This document shows, piece after piece, positions 44,697 to 52,641 of a stretch of 64,000 nucleotides of DNA; position 1 is the first letter of the stretch, and every line of letters begins with the position of its first letter. Source of the stretch: Pseudomonadota bacterium (GTDB lineage: Bacteria; Pseudomonadota; Alphaproteobacteria; Rhizobiales; Xanthobacteraceae); NCBI GenBank assembly GCA_023422775.1, contig JAFAGM010000084.1, positions 62,001 to 126,000 of the forward strand, in the 5' to 3' direction. Below the pieces are notes generated by a model. That model saw only the letters and a list, made by a program, of their open reading frames with translations, made no database searches and had not been told where the DNA came from. The translations under genes were made by a program, and so were the position numbers.

Positions 44697-46616
44697 ATGA
44701 ATTCGACCAACCAGGCGGCAACCATCCGGGTCGGCGACCGCGCGATCGGCGACGGCCAGCCGTGCTATGTCATCGCCGAAGTCGGCAACAACCATAACGG
44801 CGATTTCGATCGCGCCATCGCGCTGGTGGATGCCGCGGTCGCGGCCGGCGCGGATTGCGCCAAGTTCCAGATGCGAAAACTGGACGAGGTCTATCGTGCC
44901 TCGAGCCTTTCTGGAAAGGACGACGACCTCGCCGTCGAATACACCCTCGACCTGCTGCGCCGCTTCGAGTTGACGACCGATCAGCAGCGCCGCGTCGCGG
45001 CCTACTGCGCCTCCAGGAACATCCAGTATCTCTGCACGCCCTGGGACGCATCCAGCGTCGCGACCCTGGAAACGTTCGGCGTCCAGGCCTACAAGGTCGC
45101 CTCCGCCGACCTGACGAACCTGCCCCTGCTGGCAACGCTCGCCGCCACCGGCAAGACGCTGATCGTCTCGACCGGCATGAGCACGTCGGATGAAATTCGC
45201 GCCGCAGCGAAATTTCTCGACGACCGCTCGGCGCATTACGTGCTGCTGCATTGCCAGAGCACCTACCCTGCCGCGCTTCACAATATTCATCTGCGCTTCA
45301 TGGAGACGCTGCGGGAAATTCATCCCCTCGTCGGCTATTCCGGTCACGAGCGCGGCATCGCGGTTTCGATCGGCGCGGTGGCGATGGGCGCGGTGTTGAT
45401 CGAGCGCCACATCACGCTCGATCGCGAGATGGAAGGCCCCGACCACGCAGCCAGCCTGGAGCCGGAGGAGTTCAAGGCGCTGGTTTCGGGCATTCGCGAA
45501 GTGGAATCGGCGCGCGGCGAAAAGCTCGCCGAGCGCGCGCTCAGCCAGGGCGAACTGATCAACCGCGAAAATCTCGCGAAGAGCCTGGTGGCCGCCCGCG
45601 ACATCCCGGCCGGCACGGTCGTCGCCGAAGGCGACATTGCCGTCCGCAGTCCAGGCCAGGGCCTGTCGCCGCTCAGGATGCCCGCTTTGATCGGCAGGCG
45701 CCTCAACCGCGCGATGGCCCGGGACGACTACTTCTTCCAGAGCGACCTCGACAACGGTGCCGCCACCGCGCGCCGCTATCGTTTCGACCGGCCCTGGGGC
45801 GTCCCGGTTCGCTATCACGACACCCAGCGCTTCCTGGAAATCTGCCAGCCCGACATCATCGAATTCCATCTCAGCTACAGCGACATGGAGCGCGATCCGT
45901 CCGCCTATCTGTCCGGCACCTACGACCTCGGCTTCGTGGTGCATGCGCCCGAACTGTTCGCAGGCAGCAAGCTGATGGACCTTGCGACATCGGACGAGGT
46001 CCTGCGCCGCTATTCGCTGGAGCAGACCCAGGCCGTCATCGACATCACGCGCGGATTGAAGAAGTTCTTTCCCAAGACAAAGCGTCCGCCGATCGTCGCC
46101 AATATCGGCGGCTTCACCATGGATGAGCCGCTGTCGGCGGAACGGAAGGCCGAGTGCTACCGCATCTTTGCTGCCAGCCTCGCCGAGCTTGATCTGGACG
46201 GAGTCGAATTGATTCCCCAGACCATGGCGCCGTTCCCGTGGCACTTCGGCGGACAGCGTCACCAGAACATCTTCATCTTCCCGGACGAGTCGGCCGCGTT
46301 CTGCGCCAGGCATGATTTGCGGATGTGCGTCGACATCTCCCACACCAAACTCGCCGCCAATCATTTCGGTTTCGACTTTGCCGAAGGCCTCGCCCGGCTC
46401 GGCCCCCATACAGCCCACCTGCATTTCGGCGACGCCAAGGGTCTCGATGGCGAGGGCCTGCAGGTCGGCGAAGGCGAGATCGACTTCGACGAGATCGGCG
46501 CGGTGCTGCGCAAGCACGCCCCCGACGCGTCGTTCATCCCCGAGATCTGGCAGGGCCACAAGAACATGGGTGAAGGCTTCTGGACCGCGCTCGAGCGCCT
46601 CGAGGGCCGGATATGA
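44697..46616 (+). CDS. NeuB-type PEP-dependent ulosonic acid synthase fused to SAF and TIM-barrel isomerase domains
   Basis: A 639-residue three-part protein. Residues ~20-265 are a NeuB barrel: EVGNNHNGD 28-36, KFQ 56-58, STGMST 158-163, HCQSTYP 185-191 and the metal/substrate blocks GYSGHERG 213-220 and ERHITLDREMEGPDH 236-250. Residues ~290-345 form an antifreeze-like SAF domain. Residues ~355-639 are a xylose-isomerase-like barrel with candidate metal ligands Glu504, Asp546 (VDISH), His576 (HLHFGDA) and Glu616. The NeuB part joins PEP to a sugar; the third part should isomerise or epimerise a sugar, perhaps the acceptor. GYSGHE differs from GYSDHT in LegI. The next gene overlaps by 4 nt. 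Confidence 0.82.
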   Translation: MNSTNQAATIRVGDRAIGDGQPCYVIAEVGNNHNGDFDRAIALVDAAVAAGADCAKFQMRKLDEVYRASSLSGKDDDLAVEYTLDLLRRFELTTDQQRRVAAYCASRNIQYLCTPWDASSVATLETFGVQAYKVASADLTNLPLLATLAATGKTLIVSTGMSTSDEIRAAAKFLDDRSAHYVLLHCQSTYPAALHNIHLRFMETLREIHPLVGYSGHERGIAVSIGAVAMGAVLIERHITLDREMEGPDHAASLEPEEFKALVSGIREVESARGEKLAERALSQGELINRENLAKSLVAARDIPAGTVVAEGDIAVRSPGQGLSPLRMPALIGRRLNRAMARDDYFFQSDLDNGAATARRYRFDRPWGVPVRYHDTQRFLEICQPDIIEFHLSYSDMERDPSAYLSGTYDLGFVVHAPELFAGSKLMDLATSDEVLRRYSLEQTQAVIDITRGLKKFFPKTKRPPIVANIGGFTMDEPLSAERKAECYRIFAASLAELDLDGVELIPQTMAPFPWHFGGQRHQNIFIFPDESAAFCARHDLRMCVDISHTKLAANHFGFDFAEGLARLGPHTAHLHFGDAKGLDGEGLQVGEGEIDFDEIGAVLRKHAPDASFIPEIWQGHKNMGEGFWTALERLEGRI

Positions 46617-47314
46617 CCCGCGTTACATCCGGGCGGACGCTCGCCGTTGTCGCCGCACGCGGCGGCTCCAAGGGCATTCCGCACAAGAACCTGATCGATC
46701 TGTGCGGCAAGCCGCTGATTGCCTGGACCGTGATGCAGGCGGCCGCCGCGCGCGGCGTCGATACTGTCGCGGTCTCTTCCGACAGCGACCAGATCCTCGA
46801 AGCCGCCGAAGCCGCCGGCGCGGTCGGCGTCCGGCGCCCCGACGATATCTCCGGCGATCTCGCCTCGTCGGAGTCGGCGTGGCTCCATGCGCTGGAGCAT
46901 CTCGATGGAAAGCGCGGCCCATTTGGGCGGGTCGTCGCCCTACAGGCCACGTCGCCAATCCGCGAGCCCAGCGATATCGAGCAGGCGCTTGCCACATTCG
47001 AGCAAGAAGGGCTCGACAGCCTGCTCTCGGTCTGCGAGGTCGAGGATTATTTCAACTGGCGCATCGGCGACAACGGGCCGGAGCCGATCAACTACGATTT
47101 CCGCAACCGGCGGATGCGGCAGCAGATCGAAAAGCGCTATTTGGAGAACGGCTCGTTCTATGTTCTCGTCCCCTCGCTGCTGCGCGAGGAGAACAACCGG
47201 CTCGGCGGCAGGATCGGCATGCACCTGATGGAGCGCCACAAGATGTTCCAGATCGATCGGCCCGAGGATATCAAGCTCTGTGCCGCCATCATGCGCAGCT
47301 ACGGATATGCATAA
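46613..47314 (+). CDS. CMP-ulosonic acid (acylneuraminate) cytidylyltransferase
   Basis: A 233-residue NeuA/KdsB-type cytidylyltransferase. AARGGSKGIPHKN near residue 15 is the CTP-binding motif. ALQATSPIREPSDI near 102 and MERHKMFQIDRPEDI near 208 are typical of CMP-sialic acid synthetases. It would activate the product of the NeuB fusion with CTP. The start overlaps the preceding stop by 4 nt. The specificity (sialic, Kdn-like or other) is not visible. Confidence 0.85.
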   Translation: MTRVTSGRTLAVVAARGGSKGIPHKNLIDLCGKPLIAWTVMQAAAARGVDTVAVSSDSDQILEAAEAAGAVGVRRPDDISGDLASSESAWLHALEHLDGKRGPFGRVVALQATSPIREPSDIEQALATFEQEGLDSLLSVCEVEDYFNWRIGDNGPEPINYDFRNRRMRQQIEKRYLENGSFYVLVPSLLREENNRLGGRIGMHLMERHKMFQIDRPEDIKLCAAIMRSYGYA

Positions 47315-48068
47315 TCCCGCGGCATTCTCCCTCGAAGGCAGGACCGCCGTCGTCACCGGCGCGTCGCGCGGCATCGGCGCTGCCATTGCGAGCGGCCTGC
47401 AGGCAAGCGGCGCAAAGGTGTTCGGCATCAGCCGGACCGGCACGGCGCCCTCCCCCGTTACGGCGATCAAGTGCGACCTGACCGACGACGCCGCCATCCA
47501 GTTGGCGTTCGACAATCTCTCCAGGGCGGGAGAGCGGATCGACATCCTCGTCAATGCCGCCGGCATCAGCCTCCCCACCTCGGGGACCATGAGCGAACTG
47601 CAACGATTTCGCGCCACGCTGGCGGTCGACCTCAACGGCGTCTATGCGACGATCCTTGCGGCCTATCCCCTGTTGAAGCAGGCGGGCGGCGGCTCCATCA
47701 TCAACGTCACGAGCATCAACTCGGTTCGCGGCTTTCCCGGCAATCCCGGCTATGTCGCGGCCAAGGCCGGCCTGGCCGGCCTCACCCGCGCGCTTGCGGC
47801 GGACTATGCGCGCGACGGCATTCGCGTCAACGCGCTGGCGCCCGGATATGTCGCAACCGAGATGACCGCCACAAGCTTCGCTGATCCCGCGATGCACGAG
47901 GATCGCCGCCGTCACACCATGCTCGGCCGCTGGGGCAACCCGGACGATCTGGCGGGGGCTGCGGTGTTCCTGGCCTCGCCTGCATCAAGCTATGTGACCG
48001 GCCAGGAATTGTTCGTCGATGGCGGCTGGACCGCGAAAGGCCTCGCGATCAGCGAGGGCAAGCCGTGA
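47307..48068 (+). CDS. SDR family oxidoreductase (operon SDR 1)
   Basis: A 253-residue classical SDR. The cofactor motif is TGASRGIG, with NVTSINS supplying the catalytic Ser and YVAAK the Tyr/Lys. The ATG at 47307 overlaps the CMP-synthetase stop by 8 nt. In this setting it probably oxidises or reduces a sugar intermediate. FabG-like closeness makes a named function unsafe. Confidence 0.8.
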   Translation: MHNPAAFSLEGRTAVVTGASRGIGAAIASGLQASGAKVFGISRTGTAPSPVTAIKCDLTDDAAIQLAFDNLSRAGERIDILVNAAGISLPTSGTMSELQRFRATLAVDLNGVYATILAAYPLLKQAGGGSIINVTSINSVRGFPGNPGYVAAKAGLAGLTRALAADYARDGIRVNALAPGYVATEMTATSFADPAMHEDRRRHTMLGRWGNPDDLAGAAVFLASPASSYVTGQELFVDGGWTAKGLAISEGKP

Positions 48069-48910
48069 CGACGCCGGGACGCATCGGCTTCATGCAGGGA
48101 CGGCTGTCGGCCATGGTCGACGGCAAGATCCAGGCCTTCCCGTGGGATGAGTGGCGCGAGGAATTCGTGCGCGCCCGCGCGCTCGGCCTGACCCGGATCG
48201 AATGGACCATCGACCAGGAGCGGCTGCGCGAAAATCCGCTCAACACCGCGGCCGGACAGCAGGAAATCATCGTACTCTCGCGCCGCAACGGGTTGAAAGC
48301 GGCGAGCCTGACCGGCGATTGCTTCATGCAGGCGCCGTTCTGGAAGGCGGATGGCGAGGCGCAAAAATCGCTGGTGGACGATCTCGATCTGGTGCTCGCA
48401 TCCTGCGCGACCCTCGGCATCGAATTTGCAGTCATTCCGCTGGTCGACAACGGCAGGATCGAGAACGCCGCGCAGACCGAAACCTTGCTGCGCGTTCTGC
48501 TCGACCGCGCCTCTTCGCTGTCGAAGCAGGGTGTCAGGATCGTGTTCGAATCCGATCTGCCGCCTGCGCCGCTCGCGGAATTCATCGACGCCTTCCCGCG
48601 CGAGGTTTTCGGCATCAACTACGACAGCGGCAACAGCGCCGCGCTCGGCTACGATTCCGCCGAGGAGATTGCGGCCTACGCGCCGCGTATTCTCAATGTG
48701 CACATAAAGGATCGCTTGCGTGGCGGCACCACGGTGCCGCTCGGCACGGGTGCTGCGGATCTCGCAAAAACCATCCGGCTGATCGAGCAGTCCGGCTATC
48801 GCGGGCAGTATATTCTTCAAACCGCTCGCGCGGCCGACGGCGACCATGCCGGCGCATTGGCTGGATATCGCGACATGACCGTGCGCTGGATCGAGGACGC
48901 AGGCCGATGA
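48065..48910 (+). CDS. Sugar phosphate isomerase/epimerase (xylose-isomerase-like TIM barrel)
   Basis: A 281-residue protein with a GTG start at 48065 that overlaps the previous stop. RIGFMQGRLSAMVDGKIQAFP opens the barrel. RIEWTID, RIVFESDLPP, GINYDSGNSAALG and ILNVHIKDR supply likely metal ligands (Glu, Glu, Asp, His). It is the second barrel of this superfamily in the operon, after the C-terminal part of the NeuB fusion. It may prepare or modify the carbon skeleton of the acceptor sugar. No exact substrate can be given. Confidence 0.75.
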   Translation: MTTPGRIGFMQGRLSAMVDGKIQAFPWDEWREEFVRARALGLTRIEWTIDQERLRENPLNTAAGQQEIIVLSRRNGLKAASLTGDCFMQAPFWKADGEAQKSLVDDLDLVLASCATLGIEFAVIPLVDNGRIENAAQTETLLRVLLDRASSLSKQGVRIVFESDLPPAPLAEFIDAFPREVFGINYDSGNSAALGYDSAEEIAAYAPRILNVHIKDRLRGGTTVPLGTGAADLAKTIRLIEQSGYRGQYILQTARAADGDHAGALAGYRDMTVRWIEDAGR

Positions 48911-49668
48911 AGCTCGACATCGAGGGGCGGATTGCATTGGTGGTCGGCGCCAGCCGCGGCATCGGCTTCGCCATTGCCGATACGCTGGCCGCCGAAGGCG
49001 CCAGTGTGGCGCTGGCCGCGCGCGGCCTCGACAGTCTCAAAGCGGCTGCCGGCAAGATCGGCCGCGGCGCATCGATCCACGCCGCCGACGTCACCGATCC
49101 GGCCGCCGCGCAGGCGCTTGTGAAAGCAGTCGAAAAGCAGTGGGGCGGAATCGACATTCTCGTTTGCAATGTCGGCAGCGGCGCCTCGGTGCCGCCGGGC
49201 GAGGAAACCGCCGCGGAGTGGAAACGGGTGCTGGACGTCAACCTGTTCGCCTCGACCAACATGATCGAGGCGGCGCGGCCGATCATGCGGCGCGGCAACG
49301 GCGAACGTGCGATCGTCTGCGTCTCCTCGATCTGCGGTCTCGCCGCGCTCGGCGCTCCGGTGACCTATTCAGCGGCGAAAGCGGCGTTGAACGCCACCGT
49401 GCGCGGCCTCGCCCGGCCGCTTGCACTCGAAGGCATCCGCATCAATGCGGTTGCACCCGGCAATATTCTGTTCGAAGGCGGTACCTGGGCGCGCAAGATC
49501 GCCGAGAACAAGCCCGCCGTCGATGACATGCTGACGCGCGAGGTCGCACAGCGCCGGCTGGGGACGCCAGCCGAAATCGCCGACCTCGTCGCCTTCCTCG
49601 CCTCTGCCCGCGCGGCGTTCATTACGGGCACCGTGATCGTGGCCGACGGCGGGCAATTACGCGCTTGA
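48907..49668 (+). CDS. SDR family oxidoreductase (operon SDR 2)
   Basis: A 253-residue classical SDR: VGASRGIG cofactor motif, CVSSICG catalytic Ser and YSAAK catalytic Tyr/Lys. The ATG overlaps the isomerase stop by 4 nt. It has the C-terminal FITGTVIVADGGQLRA end of the FabG-like group. It is distinct from SDR 1 and SDR 3 by eye, so the operon encodes at least two different redox steps. Confidence 0.8.
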   Translation: MKLDIEGRIALVVGASRGIGFAIADTLAAEGASVALAARGLDSLKAAAGKIGRGASIHAADVTDPAAAQALVKAVEKQWGGIDILVCNVGSGASVPPGEETAAEWKRVLDVNLFASTNMIEAARPIMRRGNGERAIVCVSSICGLAALGAPVTYSAAKAALNATVRGLARPLALEGIRINAVAPGNILFEGGTWARKIAENKPAVDDMLTREVAQRRLGTPAEIADLVAFLASARAAFITGTVIVADGGQLRA

Positions 49669-49681
49669 ACGGGAGCACTCC

Positions 49682-50521
49682 ATGACCGCCCTCTCCGCTC
49701 GATACGACCTCACCGGACGCACCGCGCTGGTCACCGGCGCCGGCGGCTTGCTGGGACGCCAGCATGTTGCCGCACTGGCCGACGCCGGCGCCCGCGTCGT
49801 CGTCAGCGACGTCGGAACGGCGCACGCCGATGCGACGATATCGGCGGTGAAGGAAGCCGCACCGGCCGCCGATCTCGTCGCCGCCGTCATCGACGTCACC
49901 TCGCAAGCATCGGTCAGTGCGGCCGGCGAGGATCTCGCCGGGCGCGGCATCACCGTCGACATCCTGGTCAACAACGCCGCGATCGATCCAAAAGTCACTT
50001 CGGCGCCCGGCGTCATGCATTCGTCGCGCTTCGAAGCCTTTCCGGTTCCGCAGTGGCAGATGGAAATCGCGGTGGGACTGACTGGCGCGATGCTGTGCTC
50101 GCAGGTATTCGGCGGCGCGATGGCGCGGCGCGGCCGCGGCGTGATCCTCAACATCGCCTCCGACCTCGGCGTGATCGCGCCGGATCAGCGGCTCTACCGC
50201 CAGCCCAGCATCGCGCGGGATGAAGAGCAGCCCGTTAAGCCCGTGACCTACTCCGTCATCAAACACGGTCTGATCGGCTTGACGAAATACCTCGCAACCT
50301 ATTGGGCGGAACAAGGCGTCCGCGTCAACGCGATTTCGCCGGGCGGCGTTTTCAACAACCAGGATCCTGCCTTCGTCGAACGGTTGACGCGGCTGATTCC
50401 GATGGGCCGAATGGCCCGGGTCGACGAGTATTGCGCCGCCGTTCAATTCCTCTGCTCGGACGCCTCGAGCTACATGACGGGTCAGAACATGGTGATGGAC
50501 GGCGGCCGGAGCGTATGGTGA
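49682..50521 (+). CDS. PtmA-like SDR family oxidoreductase (operon SDR 3)
   Basis: A 279-residue SDR with TGAGGLLGRQHV as cofactor motif, NIASDLGVIAPDQRLY in the catalytic Ser segment and YSVIK as Tyr/Lys. IAPDQR, the KYLATYWAEQGVRVNAISPGGV block and the SYMTGQNMVMDGGRSVW end match the SDR at 62218 closely. That one is PtmA-like, so the two operons share a paralogous enzyme. It ends the operon and is 13 bp after SDR 2. Confidence 0.8.
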   Translation: MTALSARYDLTGRTALVTGAGGLLGRQHVAALADAGARVVVSDVGTAHADATISAVKEAAPAADLVAAVIDVTSQASVSAAGEDLAGRGITVDILVNNAAIDPKVTSAPGVMHSSRFEAFPVPQWQMEIAVGLTGAMLCSQVFGGAMARRGRGVILNIASDLGVIAPDQRLYRQPSIARDEEQPVKPVTYSVIKHGLIGLTKYLATYWAEQGVRVNAISPGGVFNNQDPAFVERLTRLIPMGRMARVDEYCAAVQFLCSDASSYMTGQNMVMDGGRSVW

Positions 50522-50784
50522 TGCGTGATGCGACCCGACGTAGATGACGTCTGGCCGAATAATTCGAGGTCTCATGCATTTTGGACCGGCGCGAATGCAT
50601 CAATCCTTATGCAAGTTGAACCCGGTTCGAGGGTTCATTAGTAGACAATATCTATCGGGGCATATTCTGTATTCTTCAACAGATTGCGCCCGATCCGGGC
50701 CTCCATCCTTGCGGTTCCGACGAAATGCCGTTAAGAGACCGATCGGATGTAGGCTGAGCGGGGCCGGCCGGAAATCGTTGCAGG
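50522..50784. other. Gene-free 263-bp gap, lower in GC
   Basis: No credible gene is present. The stretch 50600-50690 is clearly less GC-rich than its flanks and contains tagaca and tattct 15 nt apart (near 50644 and 50665). These are a weak promoter candidate for the next two genes. A repeated atgcat flanks tttggaccggcgcga near 50574-50600. Confidence 0.35.
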
Positions 50785-51594
50785 ATGGGTGTGACAGTGG
50801 AAAAGGCCGAAAGGGCCGGGGTCGAAACCTCGCACGCGCGCAGGTTTAGAAACTTCGTCGGACGCTCTCTGATACCGAAATCTCCGGTCCTGCTATCTCC
50901 TAGGAATTATATCCTCCTAACGCCGCCGCTCTTCGCGCTCCGCTTCCACCTTCGGCGGCTCTACTGGCGCCTCACCGGACACAAGCTGCAGCAGCTGGTC
51001 AAGGGACAAGGCGTCGAGAGCGGGTTCGTGGCCGAAAAGGTGCTGCCGTACAACCTTGGCAACATCAACATCATCAATCGGGGACGGACCGAGCGCGTCA
51101 TCGCCATCCTTCGCTCGATTCGCGGGCTGAAGCTCGGCGCGCTGAATACGCTCGTGGTTGGCCCCCGCAACGAAGCCGAGTTGTTGCTGCTCTCGTCATA
51201 CGGCTTCGATCCTGCCAAGCTGACCGCGATTGATCTGTTTTCGTATTCGCCCGCCGTGCGCCTGATGGACATGCACGAGCTGAAATTTTCGGATAGTTCC
51301 TTCGACGCCGTCTACAGTGCGTTCGTCATTACCTACAGCGACGACATTCCAAAAGCCGTCGCCGAGACCATTCGCGTCGCCAAGGACGGCGCCCTGATTG
51401 TTTTCGTATACGAACACCTCGCGCTCGGCGCAGGCAACCGATTTGGCAAGAACAACCTGAGCAACGGTCCCGACGACCTGCTTGCACTATTTGGCGCCAA
51501 TGCGGGTCATGTGTTCTGGAAGGAAGATTACGAGAGCGAGGGCAGCTACACATCCTCCGTCGTCTTCCGTTTGACCAAACCCCAGGTCCAGTAA
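50785..51594 (+). CDS. Class I SAM-dependent methyltransferase-like protein
   Basis: A 269-residue protein with a basic, partly hydrophobic N-terminus (NYILLTPPLFALRFHLRRLYWRLTG). A methyltransferase-11-like core follows: NTLVVGPRNEAELLLLSSYGF as a divergent motif I, AIDLFSYSPAVRLMDMHELKFSDSSFDAVYSAFVITYSDD as motifs II to IV. The Gly-rich loop is weak (VVGPRNEAE), so activity is uncertain. It may methylate a sugar or lipid-linked glycan. It is 46 bp upstream of the oxygenase-like gene. Confidence 0.6.
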   Translation: MGVTVEKAERAGVETSHARRFRNFVGRSLIPKSPVLLSPRNYILLTPPLFALRFHLRRLYWRLTGHKLQQLVKGQGVESGFVAEKVLPYNLGNINIINRGRTERVIAILRSIRGLKLGALNTLVVGPRNEAELLLLSSYGFDPAKLTAIDLFSYSPAVRLMDMHELKFSDSSFDAVYSAFVITYSDDIPKAVAETIRVAKDGALIVFVYEHLALGAGNRFGKNNLSNGPDDLLALFGANAGHVFWKEDYESEGSYTSSVVFRLTKPQVQ

Positions 51595-51640
51595 CCAGGT
51601 CCAGTAACAGGTTCAATAGTCGGAACCGGAGATCCGAAAA

Positions 51641-52534
51641 ATGCAATCGCTTCGCAAGATCGCGTCGAGGGCACGAACTCAGACCCGTGTGGCATTGTTT
51701 GGTAACAATCATTCGCTCAAGGTCAACATGAAGTACGCGGCCTACGAGGGCGCGGCGCGGCGCAGCTGGAAACCCCGCTCCAAGCCGACCGCCGAACAGC
51801 TCGCTGCGGCCGGCCGCTTCAAGAACGAAGGCTTTGTCGCACTCCCGCCCCCGGCCCGGATGACGGCCGAAAAATTGCAGGCCATCCGGGAAACCGTCGA
51901 TCGCCGCTTCGAGGAGCAGAACAACGGCTACGTCGTCAATTACGGCATGTACCGGCTGATCGACGGGATCGAGCTCATCCCCGAAATCATCGACTTCATC
52001 GACGACGATCTCGAAGCCATCGTCGAGAACTATTACGGCAGCCATTTCAAGCTGTTCGCGGTGTCGTTCTATCGCACGCTGCCGACGCCGGATAAGCCGG
52101 ATTCGAGCTTCCTGTGGCATCTCGACAATTGCCCGAAGCAAGAGATCAAGCTGATGGTCTATCTCGACGACGTCGTGGCCGATACCGGCGCGCTCAGCGT
52201 CAAGGACAAGCCGTTCAGCGTCGGCCTGCGCAAGGAAGGCTTCTTCGACCGCAGGCGCATCGACCAGTTCGTCGGTCGCCTTGACGACCGCAACTCTACG
52301 CGGGTACTCGAAGGCCAGACCGGAACCCGGCTGCTGTTCGAGAATGGCGGCTGCATCCACAAGGCGACCTCGCCGAAGCACGGTCACCGTGACGTCGTCA
52401 CGTTCGTGCTGATTCCTTCCGATATCCCGTGGCGCCCGCATTTCGCCCGCAGCCGCAACCTGCTCAGCACCAATGCCGGGATCTGCATCGATCCGTTCCG
52501 GGATCAACCGGAGCATGTCGGATATCAGTATTGA
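51641..52534 (+). CDS. Phytanoyl-CoA dioxygenase-like 2-oxoglutarate/Fe(II) oxygenase
   Basis: A 297-residue protein with a cupin-like 2OG oxygenase pattern. The iron-binding H-x-D is His160/Asp162 (SSFLWHLDNCPKQEIKLMVYL), the distal His is His240 (ENGGCIHKATSP) and the 2-oxoglutarate-binding Arg is probably Arg250 (KHGHRDVVTF). ALSVKDKPF corresponds to the substrate loop. Such enzymes hydroxylate small molecules, lipids or sugar side chains. It is likely co-transcribed with the methyltransferase upstream. The substrate is unknown; a glycan tailoring role is inference. Confidence 0.65.
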   Translation: MQSLRKIASRARTQTRVALFGNNHSLKVNMKYAAYEGAARRSWKPRSKPTAEQLAAAGRFKNEGFVALPPPARMTAEKLQAIRETVDRRFEEQNNGYVVNYGMYRLIDGIELIPEIIDFIDDDLEAIVENYYGSHFKLFAVSFYRTLPTPDKPDSSFLWHLDNCPKQEIKLMVYLDDVVADTGALSVKDKPFSVGLRKEGFFDRRRIDQFVGRLDDRNSTRVLEGQTGTRLLFENGGCIHKATSPKHGHRDVVTFVLIPSDIPWRPHFARSRNLLSTNAGICIDPFRDQPEHVGYQY

Positions 52535-52641
52535 GAACGACGCGCGCCGTCGCTGGCAAGCACGACGGTTGCAGGTAGCAAGATCATGATCCGTGGCAAT
52601 GGCGGCTCGGCTGCCGACCGGCGACGTTCAGAGACCGCACC

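Noticed and set aside
43977..46559. An 860-codon open frame on the minus strand
   Set aside because: It is antisense to the kinase and NeuB-fusion genes, has no ribosome site or domain, and shows the same composition bias as other antisense frames here.
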